This document shows positions 1 to 9,237 of a stretch of DNA of 64,000 nucleotides, one piece after another. The position numbers were made by a program, and so were the translations under genes. The notes beneath the pieces are model-generated. The model was not told the origin of the DNA. It did no database searches and saw only the letters and a program-made list of their open reading frames with translations. Origin of the DNA: JACMLD01 sp039916305 (GTDB lineage: Bacteria > Bacteroidota > Bacteroidia > Chitinophagales > Chitinophagaceae); NCBI GenBank assembly GCA_039916305.1, contig JBDSLR010000020.1, positions 38,219 to 102,218 of the forward strand. The letters are read 5' to 3'. The first letter of the stretch is position 1. The number at the start of each line of letters is the position of its first letter.

Positions 1-156
1 TGTAGGATATCGATCTAATGATGACTGCGGATTTACTTCTTTGTTTCACCTCCTGTCTCTGCAACTGCTGTTGCAGGCGCCTGTGTTAATCTATCCACCC
101 GGTTTTTCAGGCCCGGTTTTCAGTAATTTATTTTTTAAAAAATTAAAATTGACGTT
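1..156. other. Leader region upstream of metY
   Basis: No gene is recognised here. A perfect hairpin CTGCAAC-TGCT-GTTGCAG lies at 59-76, and an imperfect tandem CCCGGTTTT(T)CAG lies at about 98-123. The last 30 bases before metY are AT-rich, as usual ahead of Bacteroidota starts. I looked for a SAM riboswitch, expected for this pathway, and did not find its conserved core. Confidence 0.3.
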
Positions 157-1479
157 ATGAGCCATCGTTTCGAAACACTGCAACTGCACGCTGGTCAGCA
201 GATTGACCCCACCACCAAATCAAGGGCAGTACCTATTTATCAAACTACCTCTTACGCATTTGACAATGCAGAACATGCCGCCAATCTTTTTGGATTGAGA
301 GCTTTTGGCAATATCTATAGCCGCATCATGAACCCCACCAGCGATGTTTTTGAACAACGCATGGCAGCTTTGGAAGGCGGTGTGGCGGCATTGGCAACGG
401 GTAGCGGACAGGCTGCCCAGTTTCTTGCATTAAATAATATTATGCAGGCGGGGGATAACTTTGTTACCACTACTTTTTTATATGGGGGAACTTATAACCA
501 GTTTAAAGTAGCGTTTAAAAGGCTTGGTATAGAGGCCCGTTTTGCTGATGGCGACAATGCAGAGAGTTTTGTAAAACACATCGATAAAAATACAAAAGCT
601 ATTTACCTGGAAACCATTGGCAATCCGCGGTTAAATATCCCTGATTTTAAAAAATTTGCAGACCTGGCAAAAGAATATGATTTGCCACTGATTGTTGATA
701 ATACATTTGGCGCCGGTGGCTATTTGTTCCGCCCGCTTGAACATGGCGCAAACATCGTGGTTGAATCTGCTACTAAATGGATTGGCGGCCATGGTACCAC
801 TATTGGCGGGGTCATTGTAGACGGTGGCAATTACAATTGGGGCAACGGCAAATTTCCGCAGTTTACTGAACCTAGCGAAGGTTATCATGGAATGAAATTC
901 TGGGAAGTCTTTGGCGAAGGCAACCCGCTGGGCCTGCCCAATATTGCGTTTATTATCCGCGCAAGGGTAGAGGGCCTGCGCGATTTTGGCTCTTCTCAAA
1001 GCCCTTTTAATTCTTTTCTTTTATTGCAGGGCCTGGAAACATTGAGCCTGCGGCTTGAACGCCACACTGAAAACGCACTGGCACTTGCACAATGGCTGGA
1101 GAAGCACCCGCAGGTAGAGTCTGTCGTGTATCCAGGATTGAAAAGTAGTCCTTACCATGAACTGGCAAAGAAATACCTGACCAATGGTTTTGGCGGCATT
1201 TTAAATTTTGGTGTAAAAGGCAGTAAAGAGAATGCCAGTAAGTTTATTGATTCACTGAAACTGGTGAGCCATCTTGCCAATGTAGGCGATGCTAAAACAC
1301 TGGCCATCCACCCTGCTTCCACTACGCATGAGCAATTGGGCGAGGCAGAGCAAAAAGCAGCCGGCGTGGAGCCCAACCAGGTCCGCATCAGCGTAGGTAT
1401 TGAACACATAGAAGATATCAAAGCTGATTTTGAACAGGCGTTTGAAAAAGTATTTGCGAAAACAGCTGTTGGCGCATAA
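157..1479 (+). CDS. metY: O-acetylhomoserine sulfhydrylase (aminocarboxypropyltransferase)
   Basis: This PLP enzyme of the Cys/Met metabolism family converts O-acetylhomoserine plus sulfide to homocysteine in the cytosol. The 440 residues match the usual 425-445 of MetY and are longer than the roughly 390 of cystathionine synthases. The PLP-binding lysine is K207 in the motif ESATKWIGGHGT, and the cofactor aspartate lies in IVDNTFGAGG near residue 180. The N-terminus FETLQLHAGQ is typical of the family and supports the ATG start. It leads a same-strand group with metX (103 bp downstream) and hom, so the context is direct-sulfhydrylation methionine synthesis. Function is assigned by family recognition and context, which agree. 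Confidence 0.95.
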   Translation: MSHRFETLQLHAGQQIDPTTKSRAVPIYQTTSYAFDNAEHAANLFGLRAFGNIYSRIMNPTSDVFEQRMAALEGGVAALATGSGQAAQFLALNNIMQAGDNFVTTTFLYGGTYNQFKVAFKRLGIEARFADGDNAESFVKHIDKNTKAIYLETIGNPRLNIPDFKKFADLAKEYDLPLIVDNTFGAGGYLFRPLEHGANIVVESATKWIGGHGTTIGGVIVDGGNYNWGNGKFPQFTEPSEGYHGMKFWEVFGEGNPLGLPNIAFIIRARVEGLRDFGSSQSPFNSFLLLQGLETLSLRLERHTENALALAQWLEKHPQVESVVYPGLKSSPYHELAKKYLTNGFGGILNFGVKGSKENASKFIDSLKLVSHLANVGDAKTLAIHPASTTHEQLGEAEQKAAGVEPNQVRISVGIEHIEDIKADFEQAFEKVFAKTAVGA

Positions 1480-1582
1480 CATTCAGCTGCGAGCTAAATA
1501 CCATCATATATTTTAAATTCACAGGCTTGAGCCAACGGCTTACAGCTAATGGTTTAGCCTGTGAATACATAAAGAGGAAATA

Positions 1583-2635
1583 TTGCCGTACAAGATATTT
1601 ACATACCATCAGTCATTTACCCTTGAATCGGGCAGTGTATTACCCGGTTATCACCTGGCATATACCACGTATGGCAGCCTGAACAAGAACAAAGATAATG
1701 CAGTATGGATCTTTCATGCGCTGACTGCCAACAGTGACCCGGCAGAATGGTGGGCAGGCCTGGTGGGCCATGGAAAATTATTTGACCCGGCTTTGCATTT
1801 TATTGTTTGTGTAAATATGCCCGGCAGCTGCTACGGCAGTACAGGCCCGCTGGATATTAACCCGCAAACCAATGCACCGTACTACCATGATTTTCCTTTT
1901 TTTACAACCCGTGATATGGTGCGGGCTTATCAGCCACTGAAAGATTTACTGGGTATCAGGAAAATTCATATGGGTATTGGGGGCTCTATGGGCGGGCAAC
2001 AATTACTTGAATGGGCGATAACAGAACCGGAATTGTTTGATTGTATTTTTCCGATTGCTACCAATGCGCGGCACTCTGCCTGGGGAATTGCTTTCAACGC
2101 ATCTCAGCGCCAGGCCATTGAAACGGATGTCAGCTGGCCGGACAAGAATGAACTGGCCGGTATAGAAGGTATGAAAACCGCCCGCAGCATTGCACTGATT
2201 TCTTACCGCAATTATGAAACCTATGAAGCCGGGCAGGCCGACGCGGAAAATGAAAGGCTGACAAATTTCAGAAGTGAATCTTACCAGCGTTACCAGGGCG
2301 AAAAACTTGCAAAACGGTTTAATGCTTTCAGTTATTATTTTTTAAGTAAAGCAATGGATGCCCATAACCTGGGCCGCCAACGAAGCAGCACCGCTGAAGC
2401 CCTGCAGCAGATAAAAGCCAAAACATTGGTGATAGGGATTGAATCAGACATCCTTTTTCCGTTGGAAGAACAGCAATACCTGGCAAAAAATATTCCGGGT
2501 GCAGCGTATGTTTCTATTCATTCCACGTACGGGCATGACGGCTTTTTACTGGAGTTTGAACAGATACAGTATTGTATAAATAATTTTTTGGTAACATATT
2601 CTAACAACGGTAAAAAACCTGTTGCCAGCATATAG
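1583..2635 (+). CDS. metX: Homoserine O-acetyltransferase
   Basis: This alpha/beta-hydrolase-fold enzyme transfers acetyl from acetyl-CoA to homoserine, making the substrate of MetY. The nucleophile elbow GIGGSMGGQQ places the catalytic serine at 135. The acid lies in IESDILFPLEEQ, and the histidine in STYGHDGF near the C-terminus. Length (350) is normal. The start is a TTG: it follows a good ribosome site (AAAGAGGAAA about six bases upstream), and no in-frame ATG lies early enough to keep the first beta strand. Some MetX enzymes use succinyl-CoA; the partner MetY favours acetyl. The gene sits between metY and hom on the same strand. Confidence 0.94.
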   Translation: MPYKIFTYHQSFTLESGSVLPGYHLAYTTYGSLNKNKDNAVWIFHALTANSDPAEWWAGLVGHGKLFDPALHFIVCVNMPGSCYGSTGPLDINPQTNAPYYHDFPFFTTRDMVRAYQPLKDLLGIRKIHMGIGGSMGGQQLLEWAITEPELFDCIFPIATNARHSAWGIAFNASQRQAIETDVSWPDKNELAGIEGMKTARSIALISYRNYETYEAGQADAENERLTNFRSESYQRYQGEKLAKRFNAFSYYFLSKAMDAHNLGRQRSSTAEALQQIKAKTLVIGIESDILFPLEEQQYLAKNIPGAAYVSIHSTYGHDGFLLEFEQIQYCINNFLVTYSNNGKKPVASI

Positions 2636-2690
2636 CTGCTGGCAAGTAAGCATTGAAACAACACTTAAATACCTACTAATTGATATAAAT

Positions 2691-3950
2691 ATGGACGCAC
2701 ATAAACAGTTAACTATCGGATTATTTGGCTTTGGTGTAGTAGGTGAGGGCCTGTATAAAGTTTTGCAGCAAACGCCTTCGCTGAAAGCCACTATTAAAAA
2801 AGTTTGTATAAAAAATCCCGGCAAGAAGAGGGATGCGCCGGACGAATTATTTACTACTGACAGGGATACAATATTAAATGACCCGGAGATTAACGTAATT
2901 GTTGAGGTCATCAATGAAAGCGGGCCCGCCTATGAAATTGTTTCTACCGCGCTTAAAAATGGTAAAGAAGTGGTAAGCGCCAGTAAGAAAATGCTGGCAG
3001 AGCACTTACCTGAACTGCTGGGCTTGCAAAGTAAAACAGGTCTTTCGGTTTTGTATGAAGCCGCAGCCTGTGCATCTATACCGGTAATACGCAACCTGGA
3101 AGAATATTATGACAATGATCTGCTGCATTCTATTAAGGGAATTGTAAATGGGTCAACAAATTTTATTCTCACCAAAATGTTTGAGGATAAATTGAATTTC
3201 CAAAAGGCATTAATACTGGCACAGCAACTGGGTTTTGCAGAAAGTGACCCGGTACTGGATGTGGAAGGTTTTGATGCAGTCAACAAATGGTCTTTGCTGC
3301 TGGCACATGCTTATGGTATTATAGAGAACCCTGCCAATATAGTTTTTAACGGTATACAGAATATACAGTTGAGCGACGCAGCCGTAGCCACAGAAAAAAA
3401 GTTTGATATAAAGTTGGTGGCGCAGGCCAAGAAACTACAAAACGGAAAAGTGGCCGGCTTTGTTTTACCCCAGTTTGTGCGGCAGGATGATCCGCTGGCT
3501 TTTGTAAAAAATGAATACAACGGTGTGGTGATAGAAAGTTCTTTTTCCGACAAACAGTTTTTTTATGGAAAAGGGGCCGGTAGCTTTCCTACCGCTTCTG
3601 CTGTGCTGAGCGATTTATCTGCCCTCCGTTATCAATACAAGTACGAGTATAAAAAATTATACCATCACAAGCCGCATGAACTCAGCAATGATTTCTATAT
3701 AAAAGTGTATGTAAGTTTTGATGATCTGAAGTATATACCAAAAGAGCGTTTTGAATGGATAGAAGAATGGCATTCAGATAAGGATCGCAAATACCTGGTG
3801 GGAGTATTGCCTTTTAATGAATTAAAAACCACCACCTGGTGGAAGGAAAACAATACATCACTGATAGTAACACCTGAACCTATTATTGAAGACGTGGAAA
3901 TACGGAAACTGAAAAAGAAGAGCCTGGAACTGGCGGGGATTATAGGGTAA
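2691..3950 (+). CDS. hom: Homoserine dehydrogenase
   Basis: This enzyme reduces aspartate semialdehyde to homoserine with NAD(P)H, the step that feeds MetX. The nucleotide-binding loop GLFGFGVVGEG begins about 10 residues from the chosen ATG, which is the usual place; an in-frame TTG 69 bases upstream would add an uncharacteristic tail and overlap metX. The catalytic domain carries KGIVNGSTNFILT and the ESDPVLDVEGFDA signature. The C-terminal portion has about 90 residues after the catalytic core and no clear ACT signature, so feedback by threonine cannot be read from the sequence. No aspartokinase is fused, unlike ThrA. It is 55 bp from metX, probably one transcript. Confidence 0.93.
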   Translation: MDAHKQLTIGLFGFGVVGEGLYKVLQQTPSLKATIKKVCIKNPGKKRDAPDELFTTDRDTILNDPEINVIVEVINESGPAYEIVSTALKNGKEVVSASKKMLAEHLPELLGLQSKTGLSVLYEAAACASIPVIRNLEEYYDNDLLHSIKGIVNGSTNFILTKMFEDKLNFQKALILAQQLGFAESDPVLDVEGFDAVNKWSLLLAHAYGIIENPANIVFNGIQNIQLSDAAVATEKKFDIKLVAQAKKLQNGKVAGFVLPQFVRQDDPLAFVKNEYNGVVIESSFSDKQFFYGKGAGSFPTASAVLSDLSALRYQYKYEYKKLYHHKPHELSNDFYIKVYVSFDDLKYIPKERFEWIEEWHSDKDRKYLVGVLPFNELKTTTWWKENNTSLIVTPEPIIEDVEIRKLKKKSLELAGIIG

Positions 3951-4230
3951 ACACCTCATCCCGGGCCCTTCTCCACTTGGTGCAAGGGGGTGCCTATCGG
4001 TAAGCTTCTTTAGCGGCTATAGGAACTGGGATTGTATTTTTAACAATCTTTCAGGTATGGTTTTGAGTAGTCTCCCTTAGTAATACCAGTTGATTGCGTT
4101 AAATAAAAGCGGCTTTCTCAAAATTAGGAGATAGCCATATTGTGTGTACAAAACCACGAAGGCTTGCTGTAGTATGGTCTGGCAAATTTAATTACAACCC
4201 TGACGGGGTTGAATATAGACGGCAATAAAA
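3951..4230. other. Intergenic region between convergent hom and aspS
   Basis: No gene is visible. The segment begins with ACCTCATCCCGGGCCCTTCTCC-like bases, a wording common in Bacteroidota intergenic repeats. It also contains a small hairpin CAACCC-TGACG-GGGTTG at 4195-4211. Neither end has an open frame of convincing composition. Confidence 0.35.
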
Positions 4231-4255
4231 AGCCTGTCAGAAATACTAACAGGCT
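4231..4255 (-). terminator. Intrinsic terminator of aspS
   Basis: A perfect 7-bp stem AGCCTGT/ACAGGCT (4231-4237 and 4249-4255) with an 11-base loop is followed on the minus strand by TTTTATT. It lies 28 bases past the aspS stop codon. Confidence 0.75.
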
Positions 4256-4282
4256 TCTAAATATAATCAAATAAAAGTCAAT

Positions 4283-6112
4283 TTATCCCTTCAAATCAAG
4301 CTTTATCTGTAATTCCTGGAACTGTTTTTCATCAATGCTGCTCGGTGCATCCAGCATTACATCGCGGCCGCTGTTGTTTTTAGGAAAGGCGATAAAATCG
4401 CGGATAGATTCACTGCCGCCAAGGATAGAACACAACCTGTCGAAGCCAAAAGCAATACCGCCATGTGGCGGTGCACCATATTCAAAAGCACCCAGCAAAA
4501 AACCAAACTTATGCAATGATTCTTCCGGTGTCATGCCCAGCGCCGCAAACATTTTCTCCTGCAGATCGCGCTGAAAAATACGGATGGAACCACCGCCAAT
4601 TTCATTTCCATTCAATACCATATCATACGCATTGGCTTTGATATTTGCATATGGATGATTTAAATATTCAGCTGCGTTTTCAATTACAGGGTTATTGTTG
4701 ATCATCACTGAAATATGATCAGGTTTGGGCGACGTGAACGGGTGGTGGCGTGCTACCCAGCGGTTATCATCTTCTGCATATTCAAACAAAGGAAAATCCA
4801 GCACCCACAGCAATTTATACTCATTGTCTTTGCGGTAGCCGAGGCGTTTACCCATTTCCAGGCGCAGTTCGCTGATGGCTTTGCGGGTCCTTTCTTCGGC
4901 GCCAGCCAGTATTAAAATTAGATCGCCTGGTTTTGCATTGGCAGCGGCGGCAATGGCTATTAATTTTTCTTCGTTGTAAAATTTATCAACGCTGCTTTTA
5001 AAACTGCCGTCTGCATTGCACTTGACATAAACCAGTCCTTTCATGCCAATCTGCGGGCGTTTCACCCAGTCCGTTAGTTCATCGGTTTGCTTACGGGTGT
5101 ACTCGCTGCAGCCGGGTGCGGCAATGGCCAGCACCGTTTCTGCTTCATCAAACACTTTAAAATCAACGCCGCTCACCAATGCTTCATTAGCAACTTTGTC
5201 TGTAAAAACAGTGCCCGGCTTTTTTATATTGCAAAGGGCCATGCCAAAACGGATATCCGGCTTGTCGTTGCCATACTGCCACATGGCATCTTCCCAGGTC
5301 ATTCTTTCTATCTTGTCTGTATAGTCGATATTCTTTACGTCTTTGAAAATCCGGCGTACCAATCCTTCAAACATCGTCAGGATATCCTCCTGCTCTACAA
5401 AACTCATTTCACAATCTATCTGTGTAAATTCCGGTTGACGATCTGCGCGCAGGTCCTCATCACGGAAACATTTTACTATCTGGTAATAACGGTCGTACCC
5501 GCTTACCATTAGTAATTGTTTAAAGGTCTGCGGGCTTTGTGGTAACGCATAGAACTGGCCGGGGTTCATCCGGCTGGGTACCACAAAATCGCGGGCGCCT
5601 TCCGGGGTTGACTTTATCAGGAAAGGCGTTTCAATATCCATGAACTGGTTTTCATGCAGGTAGTTCCGGGCAGACCGGTTAACTGAATAGCGCAGTTCCA
5701 GGTTTTTTTTAACAGCGTTTCTTCTTAAATCCATGAAACGGTATTTCATCCGCAGGTCATCACCGCCATCTGTATCATCCTGTATGGTAAAAGGTGGTGT
5801 AACAGATTTATTTAAAATGGTAAATCCGCTTACCGCTATCTCCACATCGCCGGTAGGTATATTGGCGTTTTTACTGCTGCGTTCATTTACTTTTCCTTTT
5901 ACCTGTATTACAAACTCGCGGCCAAGCGGGTTGGCGTCTAATGTTGTATTGAGGCTTTCGTTTAACAGCAATTGTGTGATGCCATAACGGTCGCGCAGAT
6001 CTATAAAAGTGATAGCGCCAAATTTGCGAACGGTTTGCACCCAGCCCGATAAGGTTACTTCTTTGCTTACATCAGCCAGTCTCAGTTCTCCGCAGGTATG
6101 CGATCTGTACAT
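4283..6112 (-). CDS. aspS: Aspartyl-tRNA synthetase
   Basis: This class II synthetase charges tRNA with aspartate. The N-terminal OB-fold anticodon domain starts with MYRSHTCGELR and contains LSGWVQTVRKFG. Motif 2 is FRDEDLRADRQPEFTQID, and motif 3 is GIAFGFDRLCSILGG near the C-terminus. The bacterial GAD insert is present between motifs 2 and 3 (around residues 290-420), giving 609 residues, slightly above the usual 590. The open frame continues 30 codons further upstream to an ATG at 6202, but that tail is cysteine-rich and unlike the family, so the internal ATG was chosen. Whether it is discriminating or also charges tRNA-Asn is not visible here. Confidence 0.94.
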   Translation of the reverse strand: MYRSHTCGELRLADVSKEVTLSGWVQTVRKFGAITFIDLRDRYGITQLLLNESLNTTLDANPLGREFVIQVKGKVNERSSKNANIPTGDVEIAVSGFTILNKSVTPPFTIQDDTDGGDDLRMKYRFMDLRRNAVKKNLELRYSVNRSARNYLHENQFMDIETPFLIKSTPEGARDFVVPSRMNPGQFYALPQSPQTFKQLLMVSGYDRYYQIVKCFRDEDLRADRQPEFTQIDCEMSFVEQEDILTMFEGLVRRIFKDVKNIDYTDKIERMTWEDAMWQYGNDKPDIRFGMALCNIKKPGTVFTDKVANEALVSGVDFKVFDEAETVLAIAAPGCSEYTRKQTDELTDWVKRPQIGMKGLVYVKCNADGSFKSSVDKFYNEEKLIAIAAAANAKPGDLILILAGAEERTRKAISELRLEMGKRLGYRKDNEYKLLWVLDFPLFEYAEDDNRWVARHHPFTSPKPDHISVMINNNPVIENAAEYLNHPYANIKANAYDMVLNGNEIGGGSIRIFQRDLQEKMFAALGMTPEESLHKFGFLLGAFEYGAPPHGGIAFGFDRLCSILGGSESIRDFIAFPKNNSGRDVMLDAPSSIDEKQFQELQIKLDLKG

Positions 6113-6241
6113 TGTGTTTAGTTGAAATGTTAATTCAGTGACCGGTGAATGGTTGCGCCATGGCGCGATTGAATTGCAGTTACAGCAGCAAATACATTTC
6201 AACCAAAATAATCAATCAGCCAGTCAATCTTTTTAGAGGCG

Positions 6242-6273
6242 CAAAGGTAGCAGAAACCAATAAGGAATCCATA
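6242..6273 (-). promoter_or_regulatory. Putative aspS promoter (Bacteroidota type)
   Basis: Reading on the minus strand, a perfect -7 box TACCTTTG (6242-6249) is preceded, after exactly 20 bases, by TATG, a 3/4 match to the -33 TTTG element. Transcription would start near 6235, giving a leader of about 120 bases. Confidence 0.5.
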
Positions 6274-6302
6274 TTTTCGTTACCTGTAGAAATAGTGATT
6301 CA

Positions 6303-7220
6303 ATGCCCGGAGACACGTTAATTATTGGCCTCAGCCCGGACAGTTTGCCCCTTCACCAGCTGCACCCGGCTATTTTACCGGATGAAGCAGGGAACAATGA
6401 TATTGCCGGCGCTGTTTTCCTTATCAGTTTCTTTGCGGTGGTGGTAGGCATTCCTTTTCTTTTTCATTGGCTGAGAATAAAATATTATCAAAAGCAGGCG
6501 TTCAGGGCGGCTGAAACCGCCCTGGAAAATAACTATGCGCAATACGACGATTGGCTGACCGCTTACAATGGCTATTACCAAACCTTGCCCGCCCACCTGC
6601 GCCGGCGTTTCCTGGAAAGGACCGCCTGGTTTATTGCCACCAAAAATTTTAATTGTGTAAACCTTGCTGCAGACGAACGAATGCCGTTGCTGATTAGTGC
6701 TGCTTCAGTACAGATTAGTTTTGGGCTGGATAAATACCTGCTAGACTTTTTTGATACCGTCTATATTATGCGGGGGCATTACAATTATGGAAGTTTTGAA
6801 AAACCATTCCAGGGCCATGTAAGCAGTGAAGGGATTTATCTTTCCTGGGATAATTTTTTGAAAGGATATGAAAACTACACAGATGCAGACAATGTAGGTA
6901 TCCATGAAATGGCGCATGCATTGGCCTATGTTAATTTTATGGCTGGCGCCAACAGCGCACAGGACGAAGCTTTTAAACAGCGTTTTTATGATTTTTCAGC
7001 CGTGGCAAGGCCTGTTTTCAATGCCATGCAAACCGGCGCAACCAACCTCCTGAACCCATATGCTGCTTCCAATTACAATGAGTTCTGGGCAGTTGCAGTA
7101 GAAACTTTTTTTGAACAGCCTTTACACATGAAGCTTCAAATGCCCGATCTGTATACATCGCTGTGCATGCTGCTAAACCAGGATCCACTGACCGCAGAAA
7201 AACTGCTCACTGTGATATAA
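6303..7220 (+). CDS. M90-family (MtfA-like) zinc peptidase, paralogue 1
   Basis: Predicted zinc-dependent peptidase of the MtfA (Mlc titration factor A) family. The zinc motif is HEMAHALAYVNF with H201, E202 and H205; the probable third ligand is the glutamate in NEFWAVAVETFFE near residue 260. One transmembrane segment (about residues 34-55) precedes a basic stretch, so the enzyme domain should face the cytosol. Typical MtfA is soluble and has HEFAHxLD, so this is a membrane-anchored variant. A paralogue at 9925-10731 shares the stretch GHVxSxGIYLSWDNFLKG and the zinc motif, and a flotillin gene lies between them in the opposite direction. The substrate is unknown; the shared neighbourhood suggests membrane protein quality control, which is inference. 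Confidence 0.8.
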   Translation: MPGDTLIIGLSPDSLPLHQLHPAILPDEAGNNDIAGAVFLISFFAVVVGIPFLFHWLRIKYYQKQAFRAAETALENNYAQYDDWLTAYNGYYQTLPAHLRRRFLERTAWFIATKNFNCVNLAADERMPLLISAASVQISFGLDKYLLDFFDTVYIMRGHYNYGSFEKPFQGHVSSEGIYLSWDNFLKGYENYTDADNVGIHEMAHALAYVNFMAGANSAQDEAFKQRFYDFSAVARPVFNAMQTGATNLLNPYAASNYNEFWAVAVETFFEQPLHMKLQMPDLYTSLCMLLNQDPLTAEKLLTVI

Positions 7221-7283
7221 TGACGTGATTGCGTACACGATTATTCTCCACGCATACTGACAAAAGAGATGGCTGCCAAAAAA

Positions 7284-7306
7284 AGCCACGGCGTTTATCC
7301 GTGGCT
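7284..7306 (-). terminator. Intrinsic terminator of the flotillin gene
   Basis: An 8-bp perfect stem AGCCACGG/CCGTGGCT (7284-7291, 7299-7306) is followed on the minus strand by a run of seven T. It lies about 20 bases after the flotillin stop codon and between convergent genes. Confidence 0.75.
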
Positions 7307-7326
7307 GTGATTTAATCAGGTTTTTG

Positions 7327-9237
7327 TTATTGGGGTTTATCTTCCTTTTTTTCATTTATCATATCCATCAGTTTTAAACCCAGTAACCCACTGATGCCGC
7401 CATCTGTTCCATTGCCGCCGGTGATCAGCACGTCGGGTATTACTTTGATATGGCTCTTGCCAATTTCTTCGGTCACTTTATAGCGTGTAAAGTTATCACC
7501 GCCCATTGCCTTTACCTGCAGTTCATATGCCTCTGCTGTTGATTTACCTATAGCCATGATTTTTTCCGCTTCTGCCAAACCTGTTTTGCTAATCTTCTCT
7601 GCATCGGCAGCTGCGTTCAGTTTGGTAGATTCAGCCTGCGCACCGGCACGGGCTTTGGTAGCAGTGGCTTCGGCTTCCGCCCTTGTACGCGTAGCATTGG
7701 CTTCGGCTTCTACCTGTAAAATAATACTCTTTGCATCACCTTCGCTTTTCTTAACCGTGGCATCAGCGGTGCGTTGTGCTATCTCAACACTTTGCTGGGC
7801 CTTCACAATTTCTTTCTGCATATCAGCAATGGCGGTTTCTTTTTCCACACCCTGTCTTTTCTCCTGTGCCATCCGCTGCGTTTCGTAAGTCTTTTCTTCT
7901 TCCTGTGCAATCTTACGGTCAGTGAGGGTTTTCATCAGCGCTTCTGGTGGTACAATGTCGCCAATAAGCGTATCAACCGCATTCACGTTATAATCATCCA
8001 GCACTGCTTTAATATGTTGCTTGGCCGCTATCTGCCTTTCTTTACGGGTGCTTAAAAAACTGATCACATCACTGTCCTGGGCTGAGTTACGGAAATAGTT
8101 ACCAATGGTCGGTTCCAATACCTGGCTCACCAGGTTATTCATGCTGCCGAAGCGTGCAATTACTTTTGGCGCTTCATTGGCGGGTATGTGTATAATCTGC
8201 GCTACGTCCAGGTTAAAGGGGAAACCATCTTTTGAACGCACCGTGATGGTAGAAAGATTTTTATCCAGGTTATGTGATTCACTTCTGGCATTGGCCCAGT
8301 TAAGCACCAGGTTGGTAGTGGGCACCAGCTCCATTTTCATGGTAAAAGTATTGATGGGATATTTGCCTGGTCCCAGCGGCTCCATCCACACTCCACGAAA
8401 TCCTTTTGTTACAATATTGCCGTGTTTAAACGACTCACCGGTAACATCTTTACCATCTTCCCCAATATAAGAAATAACAACACCTACGTGGCCAATAGAA
8501 ACATCGGTCATGGGAATTTCTTCAATCTGCACACCCCAGGGATTGATATAGTAAGAACCCGCCAGTACTACCTGTGGTTGCAAACCGCGGTTACCACCGT
8601 TTTTCATAAAGGTGTCAATGTCCTGGAAATTATTATGCCCTTCAATCTGTTTGCCGGCAATCTGTCCCTGCGTTATCGGTTCACCATCGAGGGTAGTTAC
8701 AACCCCCACCTTGTTTTCATGAATAATAAGCTGGTCAACAATGCTTACATCAAACAGCATGGTATTGATACGATAAGAACCGGCGGTCATAAAAGCGGTT
8801 TGCCGTCCGCGTTGGCCGCCATTGTCCAGAAATTTTTGCGCATCCTGGAAATTATCACTGTCAACCTTACGGGCCAGGATACGGCCGGTAGGTATCTCGG
8901 CGCCGTCCTTGCTCAGCAACAAGCCAATTTTTCCTTCCGGGATTACCATAAACGCCACCATGTCTACACCGTATTGCCAGGGCCACATGCCCCAGTACAG
9001 ACCCGGTGCCAGCGTTTTAGCCTGGAAGCCGGCTTCGCCTTTGGTAGCAATAATGCGTCCATCGGGCAGGGCACGGTTAGCACCTACTAAAACAAATTTC
9101 TTTATCACCAGGCCAATCCTGTTTTCAGGCACAATGACCATTCCAAAGAAAACGCGGAGTATGGATTTGTACAGCAGCAGCGATAAAAGCAATACCAGGA
9201 TCCACCACCAGGTGGATAATAAATTAGAAAGATTCAT
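7327..9237 (-). CDS. SPFH/flotillin-family membrane protein with vault-like repeats
   Basis: A 636-residue protein anchored by one N-terminal transmembrane helix (about 10-32). Before the SPFH domain (about 304-440) come four related beta-rich units at about 35-90, 98-165, 170-238 and 247-303. Each has the pattern I-x-E-x-[KR]-[IV]-G-[LV]-[LV] near its start and a [PAG]-G-x-Y-x-[IW]-N-type end (AGSYRINTM, AGSYYINPW, PGKYPINTF). An alanine/glutamate-rich coiled coil runs from about 440 to 570, and the tail ends in a GLLGLKLMD motif. Flotillins organise membrane microdomains and oligomerise through the coiled coil. Ordinary flotillins lack the four repeats; the order repeats, SPFH-like shoulder, long helix resembles the eukaryotic major vault protein (inference). 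The gene has its own terminator and lies between two M90 peptidase genes. Confidence 0.85.
   Translation of the reverse strand: MNLSNLLSTWWWILVLLLSLLLYKSILRVFFGMVIVPENRIGLVIKKFVLVGANRALPDGRIIATKGEAGFQAKTLAPGLYWGMWPWQYGVDMVAFMVIPEGKIGLLLSKDGAEIPTGRILARKVDSDNFQDAQKFLDNGGQRGRQTAFMTAGSYRINTMLFDVSIVDQLIIHENKVGVVTTLDGEPITQGQIAGKQIEGHNNFQDIDTFMKNGGNRGLQPQVVLAGSYYINPWGVQIEEIPMTDVSIGHVGVVISYIGEDGKDVTGESFKHGNIVTKGFRGVWMEPLGPGKYPINTFTMKMELVPTTNLVLNWANARSESHNLDKNLSTITVRSKDGFPFNLDVAQIIHIPANEAPKVIARFGSMNNLVSQVLEPTIGNYFRNSAQDSDVISFLSTRKERQIAAKQHIKAVLDDYNVNAVDTLIGDIVPPEALMKTLTDRKIAQEEEKTYETQRMAQEKRQGVEKETAIADMQKEIVKAQQSVEIAQRTADATVKKSEGDAKSIILQVEAEANATRTRAEAEATATKARAGAQAESTKLNAAADAEKISKTGLAEAEKIMAIGKSTAEAYELQVKAMGGDNFTRYKVTEEIGKSHIKVIPDVLITGGNGTDGGISGLLGLKLMDMINEKKEDKPQ

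Noticed and set aside
33..118. Minus-strand 28-codon frame ending QAPATAVAETGGETKK next to the window start, resembling a protein C-terminus
   Set aside because: It begins after a stop codon at about 120, has no start or family, and lies in the metY leader; too short to support a gene.
1..156. SAM riboswitch expected upstream of metY
   Set aside because: The conserved core of SAM-I or SAM-II is not present on either strand; only a small unrelated hairpin is seen.
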